A stretch of DNA of 64,000 nucleotides from Primulina eburnea (Eukaryota > Streptophyta > Magnoliopsida > Lamiales > Gesneriaceae): assembly GCF_022965805.1 (NCBI RefSeq), contig NW_027330944.1, positions 1 through 64,000 of the forward strand, given 5' to 3'. The translations under genes were made by a program, and so were the position numbers. The first letter of the stretch is position 1. Each line of letters begins with the position of its first letter. A model generated the notes under the pieces. It ran no database searches. It saw only the letters and a list, made by a program, of their open reading frames with translations, and was not told where the DNA came from. Positions 12,303 to 23,500 of the stretch are shown here, in pieces.

Positions 12303-13089
12303 ATATATATATTTATAAGTGCGACTAAAATATTTAAACTTCTTATTATAGCTAACTATTTTAATTTTTCTATCAGATTCGTATTTTATGATATTATTAG
12401 TATATTAAAATTCATAATTATTGATATAAATTCTAATAAATAATTTATTAAATTCTTTACTTTCAATTCTTAGTTAAAAAATAATAAAATATATTAGTAT
12501 TAAATTTCATATTATTATATTATTATATACTTATCATGTTATTGTACTATTGCATATATAATTATTTTTTTCTTATATCTTCATGTGATACTATAATTTA
12601 TTACTTAATTAGAAACTACACTAAAATATAATTACAAAATTGCATTAAAATAATAAAATAACATGTAGAAAGAAAATTAAAAGGATAAAATATTTAAACT
12701 TAGTATAAAGATGGATTATTTGAGAAAGTTAATTTAGGAATTACATTTTATTCTTGAAGTGATATAAGTTATTACAATCAATGTATATTGTAGTGATAAT
12801 TCATTAGCAATTGTTAGACTATTAATTATATATGATGTGGAATAATTAGGCTACTAATTAATTATATATTAGGTGGAATAAATAAAAAAAATTGATATTT
12901 TCTTTTTACACTTACAACAATTAGAAATTTACAAATATATCTTTATTGAATTTTTGGATTTGTATTGATGAGGATGTCATTTTTATCTTTTGACAATTGA
13001 AAAAATTGTCAATTATCTACCTTACGTAGCTTTATAGATAAAAAAATATATTTTTATTATCAAACATATATTCATTTTTAATGCATAGA
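11474..13089 (+). repeat. Third copy of the inverted-repeat arm
   Basis: Direct copy of 7378-8996, starting in the spacer of the giant inverted repeat ('tatactttactttcaaaatt') and ending at 'ttcatttttaatgcatagat', where it breaks off into unrelated sequence. It contains a MITE copy at 11971-12142 and an expanded TA microsatellite at about 12259-12312. The 62-codon ORF at 12255 is only TA-repeat sequence. Confidence 0.85.
11971..12142 (-). mobile_element. Small MITE, copy 3
   Basis: Same sequence and orientation as the copy at 7902-8075, carried within the third arm copy. It retains both GTGAGACCGTCTCAC and GTGAGACCGTTTCA ends. Confidence 0.7.
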
Positions 13090-14129
13090 TCATATTAGTC
13101 CAAATCTCATGACAAATATCGTATTTTAAGAACTTGTCATACTAGAGTTCTTTTTATATAACATATTTAGCTCTTCCTAATTCTATAAATATCAGGTATC
13201 TCTTACAACTTTATTGATTCACTAATTATTATCATTCAACACTATTCTTATTGTACACTTATGTTTTGTCCCAGTACTAACTTAAACATCAGAAAGCCTA
13301 TGTCAGAAACAGCTCCGACGCCCTCTAACTTCTGTTCATGTGTGTAGATCCGAACAGAAGCTCTCCTATGCTCATATTAAATCAACAATGAGTATTTGGC
13401 TCACCAGACAGAACTTAAAGTAAATTTTTTGTTACATCAAAGTTGGATGACCAAACATAAACATTGGATCTGCATATGTTCTGTAAAATGCACCCCATCA
13501 CTTTCTCTAAACGTCATGAATCGGCGTGAATGCAAAATAGTAGATAGCTAGCAGATCATATTTAGTTGCCAAATAGTTTGATTAGATGCTAAAAAATATA
13601 TGAATGTTGAAATTACGAAGTAAGAAGTTTTGAAATTAGAAATAACCAAAATTTTGGCCTCAGCACTTTTTAATGATACATGAAGATAGTGGAAGCAGCT
13701 GAATTATGACGACTGCAAGGCAATTAATCTTTCAACACTAAGCTGAATTAAGATCGTTTAGCGTCAGTAACAAGTCAAATTTCAAAATATATTTTTTTAA
13801 AAAAAGTCAAATGGACTTTTATGGTCCCAAAACTAACTAAATCGATCCCTACCAACAACCACTCCGCGGCATACTCGACACGAGTTCTGTTTTCAATACC
13901 TATTTTTGAACACGTCAACTAACATATGGTTCAATTCCGTTACAAGATCTAATTAAAACTAGCAAAATATTTTTGACATTTAGAAAACAAAACAAAAATG
14001 GAGCTTGCCATCTAATTTCTGTCATTATTGATCCCAAAAACTTTTTGATCTCCAACAGAAATCGATATGAATACATACGATTATCAACTCTGATTTGATA
14101 TTATTTTTCTTCTAGGAAAATAAAAGAAG
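13090..14129 (+). promoter_or_regulatory. Upstream region of the MLO gene
   Basis: No gene. Sequence near 13150-13370 (a TATA-like 'tataaatatcagg' and an 'agctccgacgccctct' stretch) resembles the U5 end of some plant LTR elements, so the first 300 bp may be TE remnant. The remainder, about 13380-14129, is the best candidate for the MLO promoter and 5' UTR. I cannot place a transcription start. Confidence 0.4.
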
Positions 14130-14566
14130 ATGGCCGGAGGTGGAGGAACGCATGTTTCCAGGGAGCTCGACCAGACTCCGACATGGGCCGTTTCATTAGT
14201 CTGCGCCGTCATTATTGTAATCTCTGTACTTCTGGAGAAAACACTACATAAAGTGGGAGAGGTACGAATTTGTATGTAACCTATTATTTGTTGATTTCTA
14301 ACCAACTAATTAACTAGGGATTTGATCGTGCATGGTTTTGTCAATCATCTTTAAATTAACATGTACAAGTTACAGACAAAAGACACAAACGTGCATGTAG
14401 ATTCTTGGCTGATTTTTCTGACATTCTTTCTTTCCATTGTGACTTTAACAGCAATTAATTTTATACTTAAATTTGTAGACTTTTGAGAGGAAAAAAAAGT
14501 ATTCATTGGTAGAAGCTCTGGAGAAAGTTAAAGGGGGTAAGAGCAGCTCCCAACTCTAATAGCTAG

Positions 14567-14639
<73 letters not shown>

Positions 14640-16874
14640 TATAAATTGACTCAAAATATATATTTTGCGCAGAGCTTATGGTTCTGGGGTTCATCTCGCT
14701 TCTACTAACATTTGGCCAAAACTACATTACCCAGTTCTGTATTCCGGAAAGGGTGGCAAACACAATGTTGCCGTGTAAATTAGATAAAGAATATCATGGG
14801 ATTGGTCGCCGAAGACTCCTGTGGATGCAACGTAGAAACTTGGCAGCCGATAGTCCAGCCAAAGATTGTAAAAAGGTACCTAAATACGAGGAACAACATA
14901 TTGTTTAACACACTCATTTTTTTATTGATGCCACTAATAATAACAGGGGTATGTGCCACTAATTTCTGTCCATGGGCTACATCAGCTCCATATCTTCATA
15001 TTCTTTTTGGCTGTATTTCATGTCGTTTACAGTGCCGCAACAATGATGCTCGGAAGGTTGAAGGTATTTTGTCTATAGCATGTTTGGTTTAGTCTATTTC
15101 GTGTTGTGAAATTATTCATGGTCGTCTCAGATTCGTGGATGGAAAGATTGGGAAAGAGAGATTGCACATGAATATGATGTATCAAATGGTATCTATCATC
15201 CTTTCTAAAAGCCAAAGAATACTAATTACTTTTTAAACTATATACATGAACGCGCCATTAATTTTTGTGTACACAGATCCTTCAAGATTCAGGCTTACAC
15301 ACGAAACATCTTTTGTTAGAGGCCATACCAGTTCATGGATGAAAACACCTGTCCTGTTTTATGCTGTAAAATTCTCATATCTCTTCATTTTCGAACACAT
15401 ATATAGCTTTTGTGAACTGAGCAAACACAATTAATATCGACAGGTCTGTTTCTTTCGTCACATGTTATGGTCAGTTCGCAGAGCCGACTACTTAACTCTA
15501 CGACATGGATTCATCTCAGTAAGTTCTCTAAATAAGTTGTTCATAAATGGAGGATAAGATTCCATCCATATTCTGATATTACATCCATTTAGGTCCATTT
15601 GGCTCCCGGAACTAAGTTCAACTTTCAGAAGTATATCAAGAGGTCATTGGAAGATGACTTCAAAGTCGTCGTTGGAATCCCGTATGATATTTCTCCCACT
15701 TTATTATCAAATGATATATATTTTCTTACATATAATAATATTTTTGTCCCACTCTCAGTCCAGTATTATGGATGACTACAGTCGTCTATCTGCTTGTAAA
15801 TGTAAAAGGTATGTTCTTCCTTACTTATTTTGTAATACCAGTTCCTGCAATTTTATCCGTTTATTTCACTGTCATTTCAGGATGGCATGCTATGTTTTGG
15901 CTGTCAATAATGCCCTTAGTGGTATGACTCCCTCACACTCTGGCCAAAGTTTCTTAATCCTGCAAAATTTTAATACTGACTATTTAATTTGCAAAAGATG
16001 ATTTTGGCAGTTGGAACAAAGCTTCAATCAATCATAACTCAAATGGCTATTGAAATCCAAGAAAGACACGCAGTAGTCCAAGGCATTCCTCTCGTTCAGG
16101 TTTCTGATAGACATTTTTGGTTTAACAGGCCTAAGTTGGTTCTTCATCTTATCCATCTTACGCTCTTTCAGGTTGATTTTTTGTTCTGTCCTTGAAAATA
16201 TTTCAACTAATTTATAGCTTGAGACCATTCTTATATTCTTCTAGTTTTGGTACTGTTCCCTCAACAGAACGCTTTTGAGATCACGTACTTCATATGGATA
16301 TCGGTAATGATTACATATATGATTATCGATCTTCATAGATATGATCATATCAATGGTTGAACTTGAAATGATAATGATGATGTGGTTGTGGTGCAGTATG
16401 AATTTGGATTGTACTCATGTTTTCATCGCAATTTCATTCTTGCCCTCATCAGAGTGGGCATAGGGTGAGTGAGTAATTCTTTCTATTTGCTGGAACTGTG
16501 TCACGCACGACTCCATATTGAATTGAATTCTGAAATTGATGGCAGGGTAGGAGTACAGTTTTTATGCAGCTACATTACGCTCCCACTTTATGCACTTGTC
16601 ACACAGGTAATTTGATGATAAAAGTACTGGCCATCATTAAATTTATTGACCTATATTAATGAAACGCTAGCGTTTATATACGTTCGATCAGATGGGATCA
16701 CAGATGAAGAAGTCCATATTTGATGAACAAACTTCCAAGGCGTTAATGAACTGGCATAACAAAGTTAAGAAGAAAAATGAACGTGCTCAGCCAAATACAC
16801 CACCACGTTCACGTAGACTAGGAGGAAGTCCGGGGGATTCACCAGAAAATTCTCCAAATGCTGCAGTTGGATGA
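14130..16874 (+). CDS. MLO: MLO family protein, seven-transmembrane calmodulin-binding channel
   Basis: Fifteen exons with GT-AG introns give 477 residues and consistent phase throughout: 14130-14261, 14479-14536, 14673-14875, 14947-15063, 15131-15188, 15277-15365, 15444-15518, 15593-15681, 15759-15808, 15881-15921, 15998-16171, 16268-16303, 16397-16464, 16546-16606, 16692-16874. MLO proteins are plasma-membrane seven-pass proteins reported to act as Ca2+ channels, with roles in powdery mildew susceptibility, pollen tubes and roots. Visible hallmarks are TPTWAVS at the N-terminus, [15 protein letters not shown], four conserved extracellular cysteines (C86, C98, C129, C382), [32 protein letters not shown] and a C-terminal calmodulin-binding helix around A434-K445 ([11 protein letters not shown]). 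Wording such as [17 protein letters not shown] and NAFEITYF is closest, from memory, to the AtMLO5/7/8/9/10 clade. The tail after the calmodulin site is only about 30 residues, shorter than many relatives. The start is the first ATG giving the canonical N-terminus. Confidence 0.95.
14570..14638. repeat. (TA)n microsatellite in MLO intron 2
   Basis: An uninterrupted TA dinucleotide run of about 69 bp lies inside the intron between exons 14479-14536 and 14673-14875, close to the 3' splice site. Likely length-polymorphic. Confidence 0.97.
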
Positions 16875-18199
16875 AATATTGAAATGGCCGATAAAAAATC
16901 CATATCCCCCAGACACATGCCTGACTACACTGCCAATACGGACTTGTTAACCGGCCCATGAATAGATAAATAACATTACTACTTCCTTTCATTTTAAGTT
17001 TCTTTCATAACATGGATTAGTTCGTCAGCAAGAACGACTTAGTGATCACATTTTGTTAAAATAATAATAATATATATTTGGTTCACCGCGTTACGAAAAT
17101 GGGTGTAAAGCAGTGGGTTTGAAACCTTCGTTGGGCTAGATTATTTTTTTAAAATTTAATTTAATTTTTGATGGTCTATCTTTTGTTGAATAATGTGAAA
17201 TTGATCAGTTCTTGAGTCAATTTTTATTTTCCAAGAAATGAAATTAGAGTTTACAATTTGAGGGTTTCAGAATTTAAAATGTGTAACAATCATGTGTCCA
17301 AAACCTAGAATAAAACCTAGTAATAATAGGAAGATATTATGTCAATGAGTTAAATATCACAAGTAGGACTCTTAAAATATGGTATTATCATCATAATTTT
17401 GAGCTTTACATGCAGTCACAAGGCAGCCGTGAAACAGTCACGAGGCGTGGTCACGTATTGTTTCAGGACTTCTTCTGTTTTTGTCTTTATTTCATAGTTT
17501 CATCTCGACAACTTCAAATATGATAAAAATCATATTTTTAGCCAAATTTGCTACAAGACCATAAAACTTCATTCTAAAACAAAATAACATAAAAGTATAT
17601 CAATTAAACATATCGAAAGTGACAAAAATGAGAAATTTGATAACAACAATATGAATTATTATGATTTTGTCCCGTGACATCTAAGAACAACACATGAAGA
17701 AGAGCCTATAATCAGTCACATCAAGAAATTTGTAGCAAAACTTGTGATGTATACCTTTCATTTCTGTTAAGTCTTGCTCCAAGATAAAAAAACAACTGAG
17801 AGCAACCAACAATCATTGAGCACAACAACTAGGGAAAGACAATCTTTTCAGTTCATTCCATCTAGGGAAAAACTGATCCCAAGTTTCGGCTCTGGTCAGC
17901 TGGTAGATTCACTTCCCATGATTTATCAAGATGTCCATACAGAGATAAATTTTCCTTCTCTACAAACAAGTGATGCAAGAGACAAGACATGAATAAATAA
18001 GACACATAAATCAAAGATGAAGTTAAATCCATATATCACGAAACAATGACGATTGCGATGCACACTAGCCACACGTATCTTTTCACTTACAAAAGCCATT
18101 GACAGGTAAAAAAGTCAGGACTTCGCGCACTACTCCATTAGAAGATGTCACATTCAACAATGCAACACTTACATAATAATTTTATTAAACAGAGTATTC
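16875..18199. other. MLO 3' region and intergenic sequence
   Basis: The first 100-200 bp should be the MLO 3' UTR. The rest is AT-rich with no recognisable gene. The 72-codon ORF at 17774-17992 has no domain and no splice context. Element C has inserted at its right end; the target site attcc is at 18200-18204. Confidence 0.5.
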
Positions 18200-18204
18200 A
18201 TTCC

Positions 18205-18955
18205 TGAAAGGAATTGTTGATTCCACATTTTACTGAGATTTTATTTTTGTATTTCTAGATAATATAAATGATTTGTTTCCTTAGAAATCGATACTCATTT
18301 TATGGGATGATTTATAGCATCAGGGAAAATATCTATAGGATAGGCCATATCTTGAAAAAGAGTTTGATTCCTTTTTAACACACTTGTTTCCTTGATTATA
18401 GATGGAGAGAATCGTGAAAGATCGTTATGCAGAAATAAATATGAAAACATCATCAATAAAAAGGTGCGGCAGTAAGAATAGTGGGTGAGATATAAAATCG
18501 CCTTGAAGAGATTTTTGACGACACTTTTTTGACAAAGTTGGAGATCAAGGGAGGAATCGCTTAAACTGGAAGGATACTTCCGTTCTGGTGTACTCAGCAG
18601 TTGTTCGGCTGTAGCATCTAGTTTTGGGTTAAAAGTTTTTATTTGATGTCGTTTAATTCCTTGGCGTGTCAAGGATTTTATGTTTTATTATTCTCACTAG
18701 TATCTGTTTTTGTGTAAACGATTTACATAATTTTCTAGTGAATTTGTTGCCTTGAGGCTTTGCACAAGTATTAGTACTTGTGCATAATTGAATCCTGCTC
18801 TTTAGCTACTTTACTCAGTTTATAATTTTGATCAATCAATTTCCGCTGCTGTGTTGTGTGCCGTGTTGACAACACCGACCACAACACTTAATTCTGACAT
18901 ACAAGTTTTTTTTTAATCTTTATTTCCTGACAATTAATGCGCAATAACTCTAACA
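18205..18955 (+). repeat. 5' LTR of element C (751 bp)
   Basis: Starts TGAAAGGAATTG and ends AACTCTAACA. I place the start at TGAAAGG, not the inner TGTTGATT, because both LTRs share the extra ten bases and the resulting target duplicate matches perfectly. A minus-strand 125-codon ORF repeated in both LTRs (18295-18672 and 27487-27864) has no recognisable domain and is probably chance. The GTGTTG/CAACAC dyad is at 18851-18887. Confidence 0.93.
18851..18887. repeat. GTGTTG/CAACAC dyad module, 5' LTR copy
   Basis: GTGTTG at 18851 and 18863, CAACAC at 18870 and 18882: a 37-bp dyad with 12-bp pitch within each half and one base at the centre. It lies about 70 bp before the LTR end, shortly after a TTTATAATT box near 18820, so it may sit at the transcript 5' end. 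Confidence 0.9.
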
Positions 18956-18957
18956 AG

Positions 18958-18970
18958 TGGTATCAGAGCC
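18958..18970 (+). other. Primer binding site of element C
   Basis: TGGTATCAGAGCC, two bases after the 5' LTR end; complementary to the 3' end of initiator tRNA-Met. Confidence 0.93.
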
Positions 18971-19037
18971 ATCACTTGATACACTAAGTGTTTGATTCTG
19001 GTTTATTGCTATTTGCAGGAAATACACTAATAGCTCA

Positions 19038-20471
19038 ATGGATTCACTAGGGTCTAACACGGTTTTTAGACCACCAGTCCTAGATGGTTCGAACTATACT
19101 ATCTGGAAAGTCAAAATGAGAGTGTACATCAAATCTATAGAAGAAAGGGCATGGCAACGTGTTTTGGATGGATGGTCCCCGCCGAAGATAGTTGATGGTG
19201 ATGGAGACAGTCGTAGCAAACCTGAAAGTTCCTGGTCCAATGATGAAGTTATAACCTCGAACTTCAACTCCAAGGCGCTAAATGCGATATTCACCTCGGT
19301 GGATATTAATATGTTCAGTCTCATCACCAACTGCATTTCCGCCAAAGAAGCCTGGGATATTCTTCAAAAGCACTGCGAAGGATCAGAGAGTGTTCGCAGA
19401 ACCAAACTCAGGATGTTGACCTCTAAATTTGAAAGTTTAAGGATGGAGGAAAACGAGACTATTATGGAATATGATCGGAGATTGCGTGAGATAGCAAATG
19501 AGGCCAGTTGTCTCGGCGATTCTATGTCAAATGAAAGACTGGTTAGCAAGGTCCTGAGATCTCTTCCGGAGCGGTTTAATATCAAAATCTATGCTATTGA
19601 CGAATCCAAGGACACTTCTAAGCTTAATCTGGAGGAACTAATCAGCTCTCTCAGAACATTTGAGATGAATTTAGAGCTACAGACAAGAAGTAAAGGAAAA
19701 GCAATTGCCCTGCAAACCATCGATGATTCTGTAAACAACCTAATTCAAGAGGCAAATGAGTCTGATCTAGGTGAAGAAACAATATCCTTGATCACCAAGA
19801 AATTTGGCGACTACTTGAAGCGGATGAGAGACAAAAAGAAACCTGTGTCTACACTGAAACCCTCATTCATTCCCACTGAAAGAAACAAAACTTCTGTTCC
19901 TACTCAAGGAAATTTCAAATCAAGGAATGAAACCCCAGGTCGACCGGAAACAAAGAAACTTGATTCAGTCCAATGCCGAGAATGCTCCGGATTTGGCCAC
20001 TATGCCAACGAGTGTGCCAATCGGCTTCGGAGGAATAAAATCATGACAGCCACACTGAGTGACGAAGACACTGATGAGGAATACGACTCCAAGGAAGGAG
20101 ACGATTGTACCTCTTTTTCTGCTGTTCATCATGATATGTATAGACTGCAGGTTAATCCCCTCGGTGTTGCCACTGGTGTTGCAACACCGGGTCGCAACAC
20201 TAGCTCAAGATCACTATGCCTTAATATCAAATCTCTGGGAAATTTAGGTTGTACAGACATCAAGGAAGCTGATCAAGAAGAACTAACTGTGGAAACTGTC
20301 CAGATGATGTACGAAGAACTCTATGATGACTGGCTTAAACGAAATGAGACAAACTCCAAACTCACAAAAGAGAATACTGATCTAAAGAGCAACTTGTCAC
20401 GTCTTGAAACTTTGCTGAGTAGGAAAGACATTGAACTATGTAAAGTTAGAGATGAGCTCGAAAAGGCATAA
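19038..20471 (+). CDS. gag: gag polyprotein of element C (477 aa)
   Basis: Opens with the copia gag lead (FRPPVLDGSNYTIWKVKM, residues about 11-28), then the UBN2/retrotran-gag helices (about 105-215, with EAWDILQKHCEG, EYDRRLREIANEAS and VLRSLPERF) and a CCHC zinc knuckle CRECSGFGHYANEC at about 313-326. An acidic region and a predicted coiled coil (about 417-476) follow. The protein forms the particle and binds RNA. The ATG lies 67 bp after the primer site. The frame ends at TAA 20469-20471 and stays open in the same frame immediately afterwards, so pol is normally expected to be fused. One dyad module is inside the coding sequence at 20164-20200. Confidence 0.93.
   Translation: MDSLGSNTVFRPPVLDGSNYTIWKVKMRVYIKSIEERAWQRVLDGWSPPKIVDGDGDSRSKPESSWSNDEVITSNFNSKALNAIFTSVDINMFSLITNCISAKEAWDILQKHCEGSESVRRTKLRMLTSKFESLRMEENETIMEYDRRLREIANEASCLGDSMSNERLVSKVLRSLPERFNIKIYAIDESKDTSKLNLEELISSLRTFEMNLELQTRSKGKAIALQTIDDSVNNLIQEANESDLGEETISLITKKFGDYLKRMRDKKKPVSTLKPSFIPTERNKTSVPTQGNFKSRNETPGRPETKKLDSVQCRECSGFGHYANECANRLRRNKIMTATLSDEDTDEEYDSKEGDDCTSFSAVHHDMYRLQVNPLGVATGVATPGRNTSSRSLCLNIKSLGNLGCTDIKEADQEELTVETVQMMYEELYDDWLKRNETNSKLTKENTDLKSNLSRLETLLSRKDIELCKVRDELEKA
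20164..20200. repeat. Dyad module inside gag
   Basis: GTGTTG at 20164 and 20176, CAACAC at 20182 and 20195. Overall span is 37 bp, as in the LTR, although the centre is one base shorter and the right pitch one base longer. It encodes part of a GVATGVATPG stretch between the acidic region and the coiled coil. Confidence 0.88.
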
Positions 20472-20516
20472 AAAACACATGCAAAATTCAATGCAAGCTC
20501 TTCAAAGCTTGATACA

Positions 20517-23500
20517 ATGCTGAACATGGGATCGAGGAGTAAGTCTGGTCTTGGCTATGTTGAAAGCACGTATGAGCATGGAGAGTCGTCCAACACTCGC
20601 TCAAAGACCACAGTATTTGTGAAAGGAGAAGATTGTACTGACCCCTTATCAACGGACATGCCTCCAAAAACTGTCCCTACTCCAAAGCCAAGCGCTGAAC
20701 AAAAACTGAAGTCAGTTGATTCATCCACTTCATTCCCAAAAGCTCACTCCTCAGCAAGGGCGTCACGAATTAAAAAGTGTGCTTCATCAGCAAGACTCAA
20801 TAAAAGTAAGCGTAATTTTATATGTCATTACTGCCATAAGCCTGGGCACATCAGACCCTTCTGCTACAAACTGAGAAACGATTACTTGTATTGGCATTCA
20901 AATGAAGTGTTGCATAAGATGTTTCCCAACACCAAGTACAATACTGGAATCAAGAAACCCCCTGCAAGGAAAATCTGGGTACCCAAAACAGTAACTCTAT
21001 GCAATGTTATTTATACCTCGTTAAAAACTAACATTTCAGGAGCATGGTACTTTGATAGAGGGTGTTCCCGTCATATGACGGGATCTAAAGAACACCTCAT
21101 TGATTATGTTGAAGTTGCAAGTGGTCGGGTGACATATGGTGGAGGTGCCAAAGGGAAAATTGTAGGCAAAGGGACTCTGAATGTTGACGGGCTTCCCATA
21201 CTCCACAATGTTCTCCATGTTGAAGGACTTAACTCAAACCTAATAAGCATAAGTCAACTCTGTGATGACAATTTGCATGTTAGATTCAATAAAGATAAGT
21301 GTGAAGTCATTAATAATGCAAATGTTTGTGTGATGACAGGAACCCGGTCTGCTGACAATTGCTATCTCGTGGGCGAAGGCAATGATTGCCGTAGTGCCAA
21401 GGTAAGCAACTTGGACCTATGGCACCAAAAACTAGGTCATGTAAGCTTCAAGATCCTGAAAAATCTGAGCAAGTATGAAGCTGTAAGAGGTATGCCCAAT
21501 TTAAGATCAGATAATACGTACGTCTGTGGGTCATGTCAGAAGGGAAAACAAACACGTGTTGCTCACCCGGTGTTGCAACACTTCGGGACAACACGATGCC
21601 TTGAAATCCTACACATGGATCTAATGGGACCAATCGAAGTTGAAAGCCTGGGCGGTAAGAAGTACTCATTTGTTTGTGTTGATGATTTTTTGCGCTTCAC
21701 TTGGGTAAGCTTCCTTAGAGAAAAATCTGAGACCTTCGATGTTTTTAAAAAACTGCATGCAAAAGTAACCAACTTGTTTGATTTGAGGGTGGTTAAAATT
21801 AGAACTGATCATGGAAAGGAGTTTAAGAATTCTCATTTTTCATCCCTGTGTGACAAAAAGGGAATAACACATGAGTTTTCTGCTCCTAAGACTCCTCAAC
21901 AAAATGAAATAGCAGAAAGGAAAAATAGAACCCTGCAAGAAATGGCTCGGGTTATGCTTAGCTCCAAAAGTGTGTCAAAACGCTTTTGGGCTGAGGCTTT
22001 GAATACTGCATGCCATATTTCGAACCGAGTCTTCTTACGAAGGGGATCTACTATGACCTCCTATGAAATTTTGATGGGGAGAAAACCAAACCTTAAATAC
22101 TTTCATATCTTTGGTTGTGTTGGCTATGTATTGAATGATCGAGACCACCTTGCCAAATTTGACTCCAAGAGCGATAAATGTCTTTTCCTTGGATATTCTG
22201 TGAATAGTAAAGCCTATCGTGTCTACAATTTGAGAACTAGAACAACGATGGAGTCAATCAATGTGGTATTTGATGATCTTGCTGATTTGACAGGGAAATC
22301 AAAAGAAGATGACACTGAAGGACTACTGGAAACTAATACTGGTGCTGAGACTGGTGTTGAGTCAAGTCCAGCAACACCAAGCACAACACCATCTCAGGAT
22401 CCTACCGATTCTGTGGAAAATGAAGAAGGTGAGGATGATGTGATTTTGGATGATGTGATAGATATCCCCAGTAAAATTCAAAAGAATCACCCATTGTCTC
22501 AAGTTATTGGAGAAGTACATGAAGATGTGCAAACAAGGAAAAAGGACAAGGTGGACTATCGAAAGATGATTGGTCTGGTATGTATGAGCTCCACATACTC
22601 TCAGGTTAGTCACTCCTGCTTTGTGTCATTAATTGAACCCAAAAATATAACAGAATCACTTAAAGATGAATTTTGGGTAAATGCAATGCACGAAGAACTT
22701 GAGCAATTTGTGCGCAACGATGTGTGGGATTTAGTGCCAAGACCCCCAAATACAAATGTTATTGGAACAAAATGGATTTTTAAAAATAAGACCGATGAAT
22801 CTGGTAACATTGTTAGAAATAAAGCTCGACTGGTCGCTCAAGGGTACACACAGGTTGAGGGGGTGGATTTTGAGGAAACCTTCGCACCTGTAGCCTGTAT
22901 TGAGTCTGTCCGTCTGTTGCTCGCCATTGCTTGTCATATGCATATAAAATTGTACCAAATGGATGTTAAAAGCGCATTCTTGAATGAGATCCTAAATGAG
23001 GAAGCCTATGTTAGCCAACCAAAAGGATTTAAAGATCCACACTACTTGGACCATGTCTACAAACTGAAAAAGGCTCTTTATGGATTGAAACAAGCTCCTC
23101 GAGCATGGTATGGTAGGTTGGCCGACTACTTGATTAACTTGGGCTTCAAACGAGGTGAGGTTGACAAAACTCTCTTTACACAAAAACTCAAGCATGATAT
23201 TCTGATTTGTCAAATTTATGTGGATGACATTGTATTTGGTGCATCATCACAACATCTGGTTGATAAATTTGTACACCATATGTCTTCGCAGTTTGAAATG
23301 AGTATGGTAGGGGAGTTAAATTTCTTTCTTGGATTACAAGTTAAGCAATTACATGATGGAATTTTCATATGTCAATCCAAGTATGCCAAAAATCTGATTA
23401 AGAAATTTTTGAATGATTGCTCCAAACACATGAGAACTCCTATGGGGTCCAGTGAGAAACTGTCAAAAGATAGTGTTGCAGACGGTGTTGACAACACCAT

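Noticed and set aside
12255..12443. 62-codon ORF
   Set aside because: Mostly a TA microsatellite translated as Tyr-Ile repeats.
18215..18224. LTR C start at the inner TGTTGATT
   Set aside because: The ten bases before it are shared by both LTRs, and only the outer TGAAAGG start gives a perfect 5-bp target duplicate.
18295..18672. 125-codon minus-strand ORF, also at 27487-27864
   Set aside because: Present in both LTRs because the LTRs are duplicates; no domain and no independent evidence of coding.
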